A stretch of 64,000 nucleotides of DNA from contig CANCJV010000015.1 of NCBI GenBank assembly GCA_947378425.1, positions 1-64,000 of the forward strand, read 5' to 3'. Below are positions 15,480 through 25,143 of this stretch, in pieces. A program made the position numbers and the translations under genes. The notes below the pieces were generated by a model, which searched no databases, was not told the origin of the DNA, and was given only the letters and a program-made list of their open reading frames with translations. The DNA comes from Synechococcaceae cyanobacterium. Lineage in GTDB: Bacteria > Cyanobacteriota > Cyanobacteriia > PCC-6307 > Cyanobiaceae. Position 1 is the first letter of the stretch, and the number at the start of each line of letters is the position of its first letter.

Positions 15480-18439
15480 GCACCTCCACCCCCCACACCC
15501 CCGGCTCGATCGTGCGGGCCCGTGGCCGCGAGTGGGTGGTGCTGCCCAATCCGGCGCCCCAGACTCTCAAGCTGCGGCCCCTGGGCGGCGGCGAACAACA
15601 GGTGGCGACTCTGTTTCTGCCGCTGGAGGGCCACGACGTGGCGCCAGCCACCTTCCCCTGGCCCGATCCTGGCCAGAGCGGTTCCCAGAGCTCGGCGCTG
15701 TTGATGCGCGATGCGCTGCTGCTCAAGCTCCGCGCTGGCGCGGGGCCGTTTCGCAGCCTGGGCAACCTGGCCTTGGAGCCTCGGGCCTATCAGCTGGTGC
15801 CGCTGCTAATGGCGCTCAAGCAGAGCATCACGCGGCTGCTGATCGCCGATGAGGTGGGTCTGGGGAAGACGGTGGAGGCGTTACTGATCGCCCGAGAACT
15901 GCTCGATCGCGGCGAGATCCGCACGATCACCGTGATCTGCCCGCCCCATCTGTGCGAGAAGTGGCGCAGCGATATGGCCCAGCAATTCCACCTGGCGGCG
16001 GAGGTGGTGCGGCCCGGCACGGTGGGACGCCTGAGCAAGGACCTGCCGGTGGGGCACTCCCTGTTTGAGGTTTATCCGTTCACGGTGGTGAGCCTGGACA
16101 CGATCAAGCGCGACGACTACCGCGATGGCTTTCTGCGGGGCTGCGGTGATTTCGTGATCGTCGATGAGGCCCACGCCTGCACCAGCGGCAAGGGCCGGGG
16201 CCGGCATCAGCGCTATGAACTGCTGCGGGGCCTGGCTGCTCGATCCGATCGCCATTTGCTGTTGCTCACCGCCACGCCCCACAGCGGCGACAGCGAAGGG
16301 TTCAACCATCTCCTGGGGCTGCTGAACCCGAAGTTCAACGCCCTGGGCACCATGGCCGAGGGCCCCGAACGCGAGAGTCTGCGGGAGGAACTGGGCCAGC
16401 ACTTCGTGCAGCGACGCCGCCAGGACATCCGGGCGGAATGGGGCAGTGAGGGGGCCGACTTCCCGGATCGGGAGACACGGGAGAGCACCTACGAGCTGAG
16501 CGGCGACTGGGGCGCCCTGTTTCACGATGTGCTCGATTACGCCCGTGCCCTGGTGAGGCGCAGTGCCGGCCAGAGCCGGCTGCGGCAGCGGATGAGCTGG
16601 TGGGCGGCGCTGGCCTTGCTGCGCTGCATCAGCAGCAGCCCGGCGGCAGCGGCCGCCTCGTTGCGCACCAAGCTGGCGGGGCTCTCGAGCGATGGCGAAG
16701 CCGGCCTGAGCGAAGAGCAACAGCTCAGCGAGCTGGAGGCCCTGGCCAGTCAGGGGGTGCTCGATGGACTGGATGAAGCGATGAGCGAAGAGGAGGCCGC
16801 CCCGGGAGCTGACCTGGCGGTCGAGGCCGATCGGCAGCAGCTGGAGGGAATGATCAGCCGCGCTGAGGCTTTGCGGGGCCCGGCCTCGGACCCCAAGCTG
16901 CGGCAATTGATCCGCCAAGTGCAGGCCCTGCTGAGCGAGGGCTATCGGCCGGTGATTTTCTGCCGCTTCCGCCCCACCGCCCATTACCTGGCGGAGCAGC
17001 TCACGGCGGCCCTGCCGAAGCGTTCGGTGGTGATCCGGGCGGTGACCGGCGAGCTACCTCCGGAGGAGCGGGTGCAACGCATCGCCGAACTGGAAGCAGA
17101 AGCCTTTGCTGCCGACAAACCGAAGACCCCGGTGCTGGTGGCCACCGACTGTCTGTCGGAGGGGATCGACCTGCAACAGAGCTTTGATGCGGTGGTGCAC
17201 TACGACCTCTGCTGGAATCCCACCCGCCACGAGCAGCGCGAAGGCCGGGTGGATCGCTTTGGCCAACCGCGGCCGGTGGTGCGTGCGCTGATGCTGCACG
17301 GCGCCTGTAAAGACCCGAGCCGCCGTAACCCGGTGGATGCCCGGGTGCTGGCGGTGATCCTCAACAAGGAGAAGCTGATCCGCAAGGAGCTGGGCGTGAG
17401 CGTGCCGGTGCCGGGTGACATGAACTCGATCACTCAGGCGGTGCTCGCCGATGTGCTCGGGGAATCAGTGCAGCAACTGGGCCTCGATCTGGGCTTCAGC
17501 GGTGCCACGGCTGGGGGCATGCCACCGGTGCTGGCGATGGCGGGCTGGGAGGCGACGTTGGATCAGCAGTGGCAGAGCGCTAAGGAGAACGCCCGCCAGA
17601 GCCAGACGATCTTTGCCCAGCGGCGCCTAAGGCCTGAAGATGTGCTGCCGGAATGGCAGAAGAGCAAGGAGGCCCTGGGGGATCAGACCGCCGTGACGCG
17701 GCTGCTGCTGGAGGCCTGCTCGCGCCTGCGCCTACCCCTGCCCAGAAGCGTCAACGGCAACTGGCTGTTTGACCTGGCCCAGATCCCGCCTGAGCGAAGA
17801 GCGTTGCGGGAGCGGCTCGAGGCGCAGGGTCTGGAGGGAACCCTGAGCTGCGCCACGGCACTGCCCTGCCGTGATGGCGCCCAGTTGCTCACCCGCTCCC
17901 ATCCGCTGGTAGTGGAACTGGCGGAGTTCGTGGCCGAACGGGCCTTGAGTGGCGAAGAGCCCGAGCTGGCGGCCCGCAGTGCTGTGGTGCGCACCACGGC
18001 GGTCAGCCGCCGCACCACCATCTTGTTGTTGCGGTTGCGGCACCAGATCCAGCAGGAACGCCGCACCGAAAGCGGCTACACCCCGATGCTGCCGCTGCTG
18101 GTGGAGGAATGTCTCACCGTGGTGCGCCGCGAGGAGGGATTGCAGCTGCTCACGGAAGCGGAAGCCCTGGCCCTGCTACAGGCCCCACCAGCCGGCAATG
18201 TGCAGGCCCCGCAGCGCCAGATGGAACTGGAGCGGGCCCTGGCCGCCCTGCCCGAACTAGAGGCTGACTTGCGGCTGCTGGCGCAGGACCGCGCCGCGCA
18301 GGCTGAAGACGATCACCGCCGGGTGCGCCAGGCGGCGGTGGGCAGCAGCGGTGCCCTGCGGATGCGCTTTCGCTGCGAGCCAAACCTGCCGGTGGATGTG
18401 ATCGGCCTTTTCGTGCTGCTGCCGGCACCGAAGCTGTAG
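15476..18439 (+). CDS. SNF2-type helicase (DrmD-like)
   Basis: The 987-residue protein shows a complete superfamily 2 helicase core of the SNF2/HepA type: LIADEVGLGKTVEALLIARE (about residue 121), IVDEAHACTSGKGRGRHQRY (about 227), LTATPHSGDSEGFNHLLGLL (about 263), VATDCLSEGIDLQQSFD (about 555) and QREGRVDRFGQPRPVV (about 587). The C-terminal 350 residues are helical and unassigned. Class 1 DISARM uses such a helicase, DrmD, beside its methylase. ATG 15476 overlaps the previous TGA (ATGA), and the methyltransferase starts 2 bases after its TAG stop, so the three proteins are translated together. A general RapA-like role is less likely given this context. Confidence 0.75.
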   Translation: MSTSTPHTPGSIVRARGREWVVLPNPAPQTLKLRPLGGGEQQVATLFLPLEGHDVAPATFPWPDPGQSGSQSSALLMRDALLLKLRAGAGPFRSLGNLALEPRAYQLVPLLMALKQSITRLLIADEVGLGKTVEALLIARELLDRGEIRTITVICPPHLCEKWRSDMAQQFHLAAEVVRPGTVGRLSKDLPVGHSLFEVYPFTVVSLDTIKRDDYRDGFLRGCGDFVIVDEAHACTSGKGRGRHQRYELLRGLAARSDRHLLLLTATPHSGDSEGFNHLLGLLNPKFNALGTMAEGPERESLREELGQHFVQRRRQDIRAEWGSEGADFPDRETRESTYELSGDWGALFHDVLDYARALVRRSAGQSRLRQRMSWWAALALLRCISSSPAAAAASLRTKLAGLSSDGEAGLSEEQQLSELEALASQGVLDGLDEAMSEEEAAPGADLAVEADRQQLEGMISRAEALRGPASDPKLRQLIRQVQALLSEGYRPVIFCRFRPTAHYLAEQLTAALPKRSVVIRAVTGELPPEERVQRIAELEAEAFAADKPKTPVLVATDCLSEGIDLQQSFDAVVHYDLCWNPTRHEQREGRVDRFGQPRPVVRALMLHGACKDPSRRNPVDARVLAVILNKEKLIRKELGVSVPVPGDMNSITQAVLADVLGESVQQLGLDLGFSGATAGGMPPVLAMAGWEATLDQQWQSAKENARQSQTIFAQRRLRPEDVLPEWQKSKEALGDQTAVTRLLLEACSRLRLPLPRSVNGNWLFDLAQIPPERRALRERLEAQGLEGTLSCATALPCRDGAQLLTRSHPLVVELAEFVAERALSGEEPELAARSAVVRTTAVSRRTTILLLRLRHQIQQERRTESGYTPMLPLLVEECLTVVRREEGLQLLTEAEALALLQAPPAGNVQAPQRQMELERALAALPELEADLRLLAQDRAAQAEDDHRRVRQAAVGSSGALRMRFRCEPNLPVDVIGLFVLLPAPKL

Positions 18440-18441
18440 AC

Positions 18442-21400
18442 ATGCCCCGCCGCCGCTCAGCCACCCTTCAGTTCAACGCCATCCGGCTGGTGGGTGGATT
18501 GTTGCCGGCGTCGTTGCTGGAGCAGATCGCTCGCCAGGAGGCGCCGCACCAGAAGGCGGCCGACTACGGCCTGGCCAAGAACCTGCGGCTGCAGGTGGCG
18601 GTGGATCAGGCCTGGAGCTACGCCCGGGCGCTGTGGCAGGAGGCCCAGGAACTGCGCAGCCGGGGGGACGACACGCCGTGGCGCCTGTGGTTCAGCTCTC
18701 GTCTGCTGCGGGAGGTGTTCGGCTGGGACGACCTGGCCAGCTGTGAGCCGCACCGGATCGAAGAGAGGTTGTACCCGATCAGCCACCAGGCCTTTGGGGG
18801 CACGGTGCCCCTGGTGCTCACGTCGGTGGAGAGCGAGCTGCTCGATCAGGGCAGCAAGGCCTACGGGCAGGACGGACGCCGCCGCTCACCCCACAGCTGC
18901 CTGCAGGAGTGCCTCAACGCCGATGACAACAGCAACTGGGGCGTGCTCTGCAACGGCAGCAGCCTGCGCCTGCTGCACGACAACCCAGCCCTGCTGAAGC
19001 CGGCCTACGTGCAGGTGGGACTGGAGGCGATCTTGGATGGGGGATTGTTTGACGAGTTCGCGGTGCTCTGGCTGCTGCTGCACGGCAGCCGCTTCCGCTG
19101 CGCTGAAGCCGGTCCCAATGCCCAGCCCACCTGCCCGCTGGATGGCTGGCGGGAGCTGGGGCAACAGAGCGGCGAGCGGGCCCTGACCCGGCTGCGTGAT
19201 GGCGTGCAGCGGGCCCTTGAGGAACTGGGCGAGGGTTTTCTCAGGCATCCCGCCAATGGCGACCTGGTGACCAGGCTCGAGAGAGGTGACTTGAGCACTA
19301 CGGAGTTCTTCAGACAGCTGCTGCGGCTGGTGTACCGGCTGCTGTTCCTGTGTGTAGCGGAAGACCGCCAGCTGCTGTTCTCACAGAGCGTGCCTTTGGA
19401 GCTGCAACAGGTGTACCGCGAGGGCTACAGCCTCAGCCACCTGCGCGATCTGGCGATCCGCAGCGGCAGCCAGGAACACCAACACAGCGATCTCTGGAAA
19501 GTGCAGCGGCTGGTGTTCGCCCAGTTGCAGGAGGACGGCTCCAGCCTGGGGCTGCCGGCACTGGGCGGCCTGTTCAATGACGACCGCTGCCGTGATCTCG
19601 ATCCAGCGGAGTTGAGCAATGCGGCGCTGCTGGCAGCGGTGCGGGCGATCGGCTGGTTCTACGACGAGCAGAGCCAGAGCCGTACGCGCATCAACTACCA
19701 GGCGATGAACACCGAGGAGTTCGGCAGCGTCTACGAAAGCCTGTTGGAGCTCCACCCCCAGGTGCGCGCCAGTGGCGGCAGCCTGCGCTTCTCGTTGGGC
19801 GGTGTGGCCGGCAGCGAACGCAAGACCAGCGGCAGTTACTACACGCCGGACGATCTGGTGCGGCTGTTGATCCACTCGGCCCTGCTGCCGGTGATCAGCG
19901 ATCGCCTGAGCAAGGCCGACACAACCGAAGCCAAGGAAGCGGCCCTGCTGGCGATCCGGGTGCTGGATCCGGCTTGCGGCAGCGGCCATTTTTTGTTGGC
20001 GGCTGCGCGGCGGCTGGCCTTGGAGCTGGCGCGCCTGCTCGCCGGTGATGACGAACCCAGCGAAGAGCTGCGCCGGCAGTGCCTGCGGCGGGTGGTGGCC
20101 CATTGCCTCTATGGGGTCGACAAGAACCCGATGGCGGTGGAGCTCTGCAAGGTGGCGTTGTGGATGGAGGCGATCGAACCGGGCAAGCCCCTGGGCTTCC
20201 TCGATGCCCATATCCAGTGCGGCGATTCTCTGGTGGGGGTGTTCGATCTCCAGATGCTGGACGCTGGCATCCCCGATGGGGCCTACAAACCGCTGACCGG
20301 GGACAACAAGACGATCTGCACCAGCCTGAAGAAGAAAAACCAGACGTTTGTGGTGAAAGGTCAGGCGGATCTGTTCACCGCCCAAGCGATGACCGTGGCA
20401 CTGCCGAGTGCCACGGGTTTCGAGGCGATCGAGGAAAACGATCTGGCGGCGGTTCGCCGCAAAGAACAGGCCTATCAGGCCTGGCGCAACGATCCAGCCA
20501 TCCGCCAGGAGCTGCAGAGGGCCGATGCCTACACCGCCGCCTTCTTCCTGCCCAAGCAGGAAGGCAAGGAGCACCTGGTGCCCGTATCTCAGAACCTGGA
20601 TGCCATCCAGCGAGGAGCAGCGCTTTCAGGCTCGATGGCAGAAGCTGTTGCCAGGGCAGCGGAGAACTTTCGCTTCCTCCACTGGCATCTGGCCTTTCCG
20701 GATGTGATGCGCGCTGGAGGCTTTGATTGCCTATTGGGCAATCCACCCTGGGAGCGGATCAAGCTGCAAGAGAAGGAGTTCTTCGCGGCGAGATCAGAGG
20801 CCATTGCCACAGCTCAGAACAAGGCGGCACGGGAGCGGCTGATCCAGGCCCTCAGAGCACCAGAGGCCTCGGAGGTGGATCAGCGCCTGGTGCAGGAGTT
20901 TGAGCTCGCCAAGCGGGAGGCTGAGGGAAGCGGCGAGTTCATCCGCGGCTCCGGTCGATTTGGCCTCACTGCGGTGGGGGATCTGAACACCTATGCACTG
21001 TTCGCAGAGCTGTTTCTGAACCTCATTGGCCCTGGTGGGAGGGCTGGGTTGATCGTGCCTACGGGGATAGCTACAGACAACAGCACCAAGGCGTATTTCG
21101 ATGCGATTTCCAGTGGCAACAGGCTGATCAGTCTTTACGACTTCCGAACAGGGCCTGGATTGTTCTCTGAAATCGGCCACCAGCGCTTCAAGTTCTGCTT
21201 GATCACGCTCGGACAAGCGGAAAAGACCGATTTTGTCTTCTTTGCCCTGCAAGTGCCTGAGCTCGCGGATCACCGTCGACACTTCACCCTTGAGAGCGAC
21301 GATTTCTCTCTTCTGAACCCCAACACCCGTACCTGTCCAGTGTTCCGCAGCCAGATGGATGCGGAGCTCACCAAGAAGATCTACAGGCAGGTGCCGGTGC

Positions 21401-22308
21401 TGATCCATGAGGCACTGGGGGAGCAGGGCAATCCCTGGGGCATCAAGTTCATGACGATGTTCCACATGTCGAACGACAGCCATCTGTTTTTCGGCGAACC
21501 CGCCTCCGATCGACTACCGCTCTACGAAGCCAAGCTGATCCACCACTACGACCACCGCTGGGCCACCTACGGTGCCGATGGCTCCAGCCGTGATGTAACG
21601 CTTGATGAGAAGCAGGATCCTGCGTTTCAGGTGACCCCTCGCTACTGGGTGGAGCGGGACGAGGTGGAGGCAAGGCTTAGGGCACAGGGCTGGGATCGGC
21701 AGTGGCTAATGGGGTGGCGAGATATCTGCCGTGGGACTGATGAGCGAACAGTAATTTCATCAGTCTCGCCAATGGCAGGGGCCGGAAATAAGATGCCTTT
21801 AATTGTTCCAAAAGGAGCTATTTCTAATGTGAGCAACATGGCAGTGCTAGCTGGATGCCTCTCGTCTCTTGTGTATGACTTTTGCGCTAGACAGAAGATC
21901 GGTGGTACCACTATGAACTACTTTATCTTCAAGCAGATCCCGGTTCTCCCTCCAAACTTTTTTGTCCCATCCGCCATCGACTTCATCCACCCCCGCGTCC
22001 TCAAGCTCACCTACACCAGCCACGACCTCAAGCCCTGGGCCGATGACCTCGGCTACGACGGCCCACCCTTCCGCTTCGATCCCGAGCGCCGATCCCTGCT
22101 GAGGGCCGAACTCGATGCCTTCTACGCCCACCTCTACGGCCTCAGCCGCGATGAGCTGCGCTATATCCTCGATCCCGCCGATGTGATGGGCCCCGATTAC
22201 CCCAGCGAAACCTTCCGCGTGCTCAAGAACAACGAGATTCGCCAGTTCGGTGAGTACCGCACCCAGAGACTGGTGCTGGCGGCGTGGGATCGTCTGTTTG
22301 GATCATGA
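18442..22308 (+). CDS. Large Eco57I/DrmMI-type DNA adenine methyltransferase
   Basis: The 1288-residue protein has the N6-adenine methyltransferase motifs VLDPACGSGHFLL (SAM binding, about residue 506) and LLGNPPWERIKLQ (catalytic NPPW, about 764). About 480 residues precede motif I. The C-terminal part from about 900 contains the target-recognition area, with blocks such as GRAGLIVPTGIATDNSTKAY and FIFKQIPVLPPNFF. Size and motif order fit PglX, Eco57I and DrmMI types rather than a simple solitary methylase. It should mark host DNA so that the two helicases spare it; the recognised sequence cannot be read from the gene. It overlaps the McrB gene by 4 bases (ATGA). DNA at 21.7-21.9 kb is more A+T-rich than its surroundings, as expected of a swapped specificity segment. 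Confidence 0.8.
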   Translation: MPRRRSATLQFNAIRLVGGLLPASLLEQIARQEAPHQKAADYGLAKNLRLQVAVDQAWSYARALWQEAQELRSRGDDTPWRLWFSSRLLREVFGWDDLASCEPHRIEERLYPISHQAFGGTVPLVLTSVESELLDQGSKAYGQDGRRRSPHSCLQECLNADDNSNWGVLCNGSSLRLLHDNPALLKPAYVQVGLEAILDGGLFDEFAVLWLLLHGSRFRCAEAGPNAQPTCPLDGWRELGQQSGERALTRLRDGVQRALEELGEGFLRHPANGDLVTRLERGDLSTTEFFRQLLRLVYRLLFLCVAEDRQLLFSQSVPLELQQVYREGYSLSHLRDLAIRSGSQEHQHSDLWKVQRLVFAQLQEDGSSLGLPALGGLFNDDRCRDLDPAELSNAALLAAVRAIGWFYDEQSQSRTRINYQAMNTEEFGSVYESLLELHPQVRASGGSLRFSLGGVAGSERKTSGSYYTPDDLVRLLIHSALLPVISDRLSKADTTEAKEAALLAIRVLDPACGSGHFLLAAARRLALELARLLAGDDEPSEELRRQCLRRVVAHCLYGVDKNPMAVELCKVALWMEAIEPGKPLGFLDAHIQCGDSLVGVFDLQMLDAGIPDGAYKPLTGDNKTICTSLKKKNQTFVVKGQADLFTAQAMTVALPSATGFEAIEENDLAAVRRKEQAYQAWRNDPAIRQELQRADAYTAAFFLPKQEGKEHLVPVSQNLDAIQRGAALSGSMAEAVARAAENFRFLHWHLAFPDVMRAGGFDCLLGNPPWERIKLQEKEFFAARSEAIATAQNKAARERLIQALRAPEASEVDQRLVQEFELAKREAEGSGEFIRGSGRFGLTAVGDLNTYALFAELFLNLIGPGGRAGLIVPTGIATDNSTKAYFDAISSGNRLISLYDFRTGPGLFSEIGHQRFKFCLITLGQAEKTDFVFFALQVPELADHRRHFTLESDDFSLLNPNTRTCPVFRSQMDAELTKKIYRQVPVLIHEALGEQGNPWGIKFMTMFHMSNDSHLFFGEPASDRLPLYEAKLIHHYDHRWATYGADGSSRDVTLDEKQDPAFQVTPRYWVERDEVEARLRAQGWDRQWLMGWRDICRGTDERTVISSVSPMAGAGNKMPLIVPKGAISNVSNMAVLAGCLSSLVYDFCARQKIGGTTMNYFIFKQIPVLPPNFFVPSAIDFIHPRVLKLTYTSHDLKPWADDLGYDGPPFRFDPERRSLLRAELDAFYAHLYGLSRDELRYILDPADVMGPDYPSETFRVLKNNEIRQFGEYRTQRLVLAAWDRLFGS

Positions 22309-24521
22309 CATCAACACCACTCAATCACCAATCCGACTCTTCCAGCCCCTGTTGGTTCGTAGGGGCGAGCTTGGGCAAGGAAGATCAAACTGAACGCTTC
22401 CTGGAGGCAGGAATCTGGGAGCACGGATTCGAAGATCGCTATCTCGATGTCGTGCGCTCGATGCGTGTAGGCGATCGTATCGCGATCAAAGCGGCCTATG
22501 TTCGCAAGCAAGGCCTACCTTTTGATTCCCGTGGCCAGACGGTCTCCGTGATGGCCATCAAGGCGATTGGCACCATCGCAGAGAACCCAGGCAATGGAAA
22601 GCAGATTCAAGTGCTTTGGAGGAAGATCAGCCCACCCAGGGAGTGGTACTTCTATACCTACCAGCGCACCATCTGGAAAGTGCGTCCTGGCGACTGGGCA
22701 GCCGATGCACTGATCGCCTTTGCGTTTAGTGATCAACCTCAGGATCTGGATCGTTTCCGCAATGCTCCCTTCTGGAGAGAGCGCTTCGCCACTGATCCAG
22801 CCGAGCTCAAGCGCTTCCAGTGGATTCGCTTCTACCAGGCTATCGCCGATGCACTTGTCCCCTTCTCAGGCAACCGCAAGCCTCTGATTGACTTCCTTCA
22901 GAAACTCCAGCCTCATATAGAGGTACTTGGCCTGCTCTCAGGTGATCAGTTCAAAGACGGCAGCAAGGGCTTCATCCGTGATATCGACCCCTTCACATTC
23001 TTCGGACTCTTCAACCGAGGCATCAAGGACAGCAATCGCATGGCTATTGCTACAGAGTTTGCCAAGTTCCTGAATGTCAGCGAACCGGTGCCAGAGAACT
23101 TCGAGGGAATCCCGGTGTTGCATGCCCAGCAATCCTGGTTGTTTCCGTATGCAAAAGAACGAGCAGACGAGCACATCGACAAGCTTTGGCAGGTGTTCCA
23201 AAGTGGCCTACAGCTAGCTGATGCGGAAGATGAGGCTGTCCAGCAGCAATTTTCATCCGCCTTTGATACGGCCATGGAACTCAAAGGCGTGGCTTGGAAT
23301 CTCACGATTGGCCTTTACTGGTGCAGGCCGTGGAGTTTTCTGTCCCTTGATGAGCGCTCTCGCAAATACATCACCGAAAAGCTACGGTTGCCGATTGGCC
23401 AGAACAGTCCCAAGGACCGCAGTACTTCCTCCGATTATCTCCAGTTGCTCGACAACCTTCGGCAGCGTTTCGAGGAGCCGGACTTCAGTGTGCATTCTTT
23501 TCCTGAGCTCTGTCTGGGGGCATGGACCTACACCAATGCAGCTGTCGTGCTGCCTGATCCTCCTGACAAAAAGCCTACCACCGGCACGAAAGAACCCACG
23601 ATCGTGGTACCGGCCACGACGAAAATGCCTTATGGAATCGAAAACATTCTGGCCGAGGGTAGCTTCTTGTCCAGAGAAGAACTTGAACGCATCCTGAGCC
23701 GTTTCCGCGAGAAGAAGAACCTGATTCTCCAGGGGCCTCCCGGCACCGGCAAAACCTGGTTGGCCAAGCGCCTTGGTATGGCCCTGATTGGCCATGTGGT
23801 GCAAGAGCCCCAAATACGTATCGTTCAATTTCACCCCAACCTTTCCTACGAAGACTTCGTGCGCGGCTGGCGGCCCGCTGGGAACGGCACCCTTGTGCTC
23901 CACGACGGTGTGTTCATGCAGATGGTCAACGCTGCCCTGGCCGAACCCTTGGCTCGGTATGTGCTGGTGATCGAGGAGATCAATCGCGGCAACCCTGCCC
24001 AGATCTTCGGCGAGCTGCTCACCTTGCTGGAGGCCGGCAAGCGCACACCCCGCGATGCCATGCAGCTCTGTTATCCGGATCCCGATGGGGTGAACCTTCC
24101 GGTGTATGTGCCGGAGAACCTGTTCGTGATCGGCACCATGAACATCGCGGACCGCTCTCTGGCCCTGGTGGACATGGCCTTCCGCCGCCGCTTCGCCTTC
24201 ATCGACCTGGAGCCCACCCTCGGCGAGCCCTGGCGCACCTGGGTGCTCAACCAGAAGCAGATGGAGCCGGGCGCCGCCTCGGCCATCGAGCAACGCCTGG
24301 AGCAGCTCAACAGCACCATCAGCGCCGATAGCCGGCTCGGCAAGGCCTTCCGCATCGGCCACAGCTACGTGACCCCCAACCAAAGCCTCGAAGGCCGCTC
24401 CTCCCGTGACTGGTTCGCCGAGGTGGTGGCCAGTGAGCTCAGGCCCCTGCTGCGCGAATACTGGTTCGATGCCCCTGAGGTGGCCGAGCGGGAGGCGGAT
24501 CGGTTGCTGGAGGGGTGGTGA
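22305..24521 (+). CDS. mcrB: McrB-type AAA+ restriction GTPase
   Basis: The 738-residue protein has an N-terminal segment (CWFVGASLGKEDQTERFLEA, then VGDRIAIKAA) that resembles EVE/PUA-like modified-base readers; that part is tentative. The AAA+ module shows Walker A GPPGTGKTWLAKRLG (about 476), Walker B VLVIEEINRGNPAQIFGELL (about 553) and the McrB signature GTMNIADRSLALVDMAFRRR (about 610). McrB assembles into a hexamer that reads modified DNA and drives the nuclease McrC by NTP hydrolysis. The start overlaps the methyltransferase stop, tying McrBC to the DISARM-like operon. McrC lies 620 bases downstream, separated by two small genes. Confidence 0.85.
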   Translation: MTSTPLNHQSDSSSPCWFVGASLGKEDQTERFLEAGIWEHGFEDRYLDVVRSMRVGDRIAIKAAYVRKQGLPFDSRGQTVSVMAIKAIGTIAENPGNGKQIQVLWRKISPPREWYFYTYQRTIWKVRPGDWAADALIAFAFSDQPQDLDRFRNAPFWRERFATDPAELKRFQWIRFYQAIADALVPFSGNRKPLIDFLQKLQPHIEVLGLLSGDQFKDGSKGFIRDIDPFTFFGLFNRGIKDSNRMAIATEFAKFLNVSEPVPENFEGIPVLHAQQSWLFPYAKERADEHIDKLWQVFQSGLQLADAEDEAVQQQFSSAFDTAMELKGVAWNLTIGLYWCRPWSFLSLDERSRKYITEKLRLPIGQNSPKDRSTSSDYLQLLDNLRQRFEEPDFSVHSFPELCLGAWTYTNAAVVLPDPPDKKPTTGTKEPTIVVPATTKMPYGIENILAEGSFLSREELERILSRFREKKNLILQGPPGTGKTWLAKRLGMALIGHVVQEPQIRIVQFHPNLSYEDFVRGWRPAGNGTLVLHDGVFMQMVNAALAEPLARYVLVIEEINRGNPAQIFGELLTLLEAGKRTPRDAMQLCYPDPDGVNLPVYVPENLFVIGTMNIADRSLALVDMAFRRRFAFIDLEPTLGEPWRTWVLNQKQMEPGAASAIEQRLEQLNSTISADSRLGKAFRIGHSYVTPNQSLEGRSSRDWFAEVVASELRPLLREYWFDAPEVAEREADRLLEGW

Positions 24522-24571
24522 AAACAGCCCCAGGTACTCAGTCCGGCTGGCGGCGGCAGCAGAATGGGCCC

Positions 24572-24919
24572 ATGCCAACAGCCACAACAGCACCGATGGA
24601 GCAGCGGCTTGCCGGAATGGCCGCTCAGATCCGCCAGCTGATCCCGGCGGCAGAGGTGCGCCTGTTCGGCTCCAGGGCCAGTGGCCAGGCCCGCCCCGAC
24701 TCCGACGTCGACCTGCTGATCACCGCGCCAGACGCCTGGCTGGCGCAACGTGATCGTTTTGCCCTCCTCGGTGAATTGTGGGGCGCTGTGGCCCAGCCCG
24801 ATCTGTCGGTCGACCTCGTGCTCCACTCCAGCAGCGAAGCCAGCCGCCGAGCCCAGGAGCCGGGTTCTCTCGTCTCCGAGGCCCTCCTTCACGGCATGTT
24901 GCTTGATGGCCAGCCCTGA
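24572..24919 (+). CDS. MNT-type nucleotidyltransferase (antitoxin-like)
   Basis: The 115-residue protein has the minimal nucleotidyltransferase motif RLFGSRASGQARPDSDVDLL, with GSxxxG and two catalytic aspartates, and a later aspartate in LSVDLVLHS. Such proteins pair with HEPN toxins and inactivate them by adding AMP. Start choice: ATG 24572 or 24596; an open frame from 24515 gives a basic, unlikely leader. Its 3' end overlaps the HEPN-like gene by 14 bases. It is unusual to find this pair between mcrB and mcrC, and because the partner is truncated this may be an orphan antitoxin. Confidence 0.75.
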   Translation: MPTATTAPMEQRLAGMAAQIRQLIPAAEVRLFGSRASGQARPDSDVDLLITAPDAWLAQRDRFALLGELWGAVAQPDLSVDLVLHSSSEASRRAQEPGSLVSEALLHGMLLDGQP

Positions 24920-25136
24920 AGCCACGCCACCACCAACGCACGACCTCGCCCGTCTGCTGTTGCTGCTCAAGGAAGCCGGCGTCGACATCACCGAGCTACT
25001 CCCGCTTCGGGCCTTCACCACCTTTGCGGTCCAGTACCGCTATGACGACGAACCAGAGGAGCTCAACCTGGATCGCAGCGACTGGTGCAATCGCGCCGAA
25101 AACTTGATCGAGCAGGTACAGGAGAGGAATCGGTGA
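24906..25136 (+). pseudogene. C-terminal half of a HEPN toxin
   Basis: The 76-residue product begins MASPEATPPPTHDLARLLLL, which matches the middle of HEPN proteins (the T-H-D-L block and following helices, ending AVQYRYDDEPEELN). The usual first half, with the two long helices carrying the F-H-A-Q-Q-A-A-E-K-like motif, is absent, and I find no trace of it in the other frames upstream. It is therefore probably a decayed toxin, or a minimal domain kept for binding. It starts inside the nucleotidyltransferase gene and ends 7 bases before the mcrC TTG start. Confidence 0.55.
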
Positions 25137-25143
25137 GCGGCCT

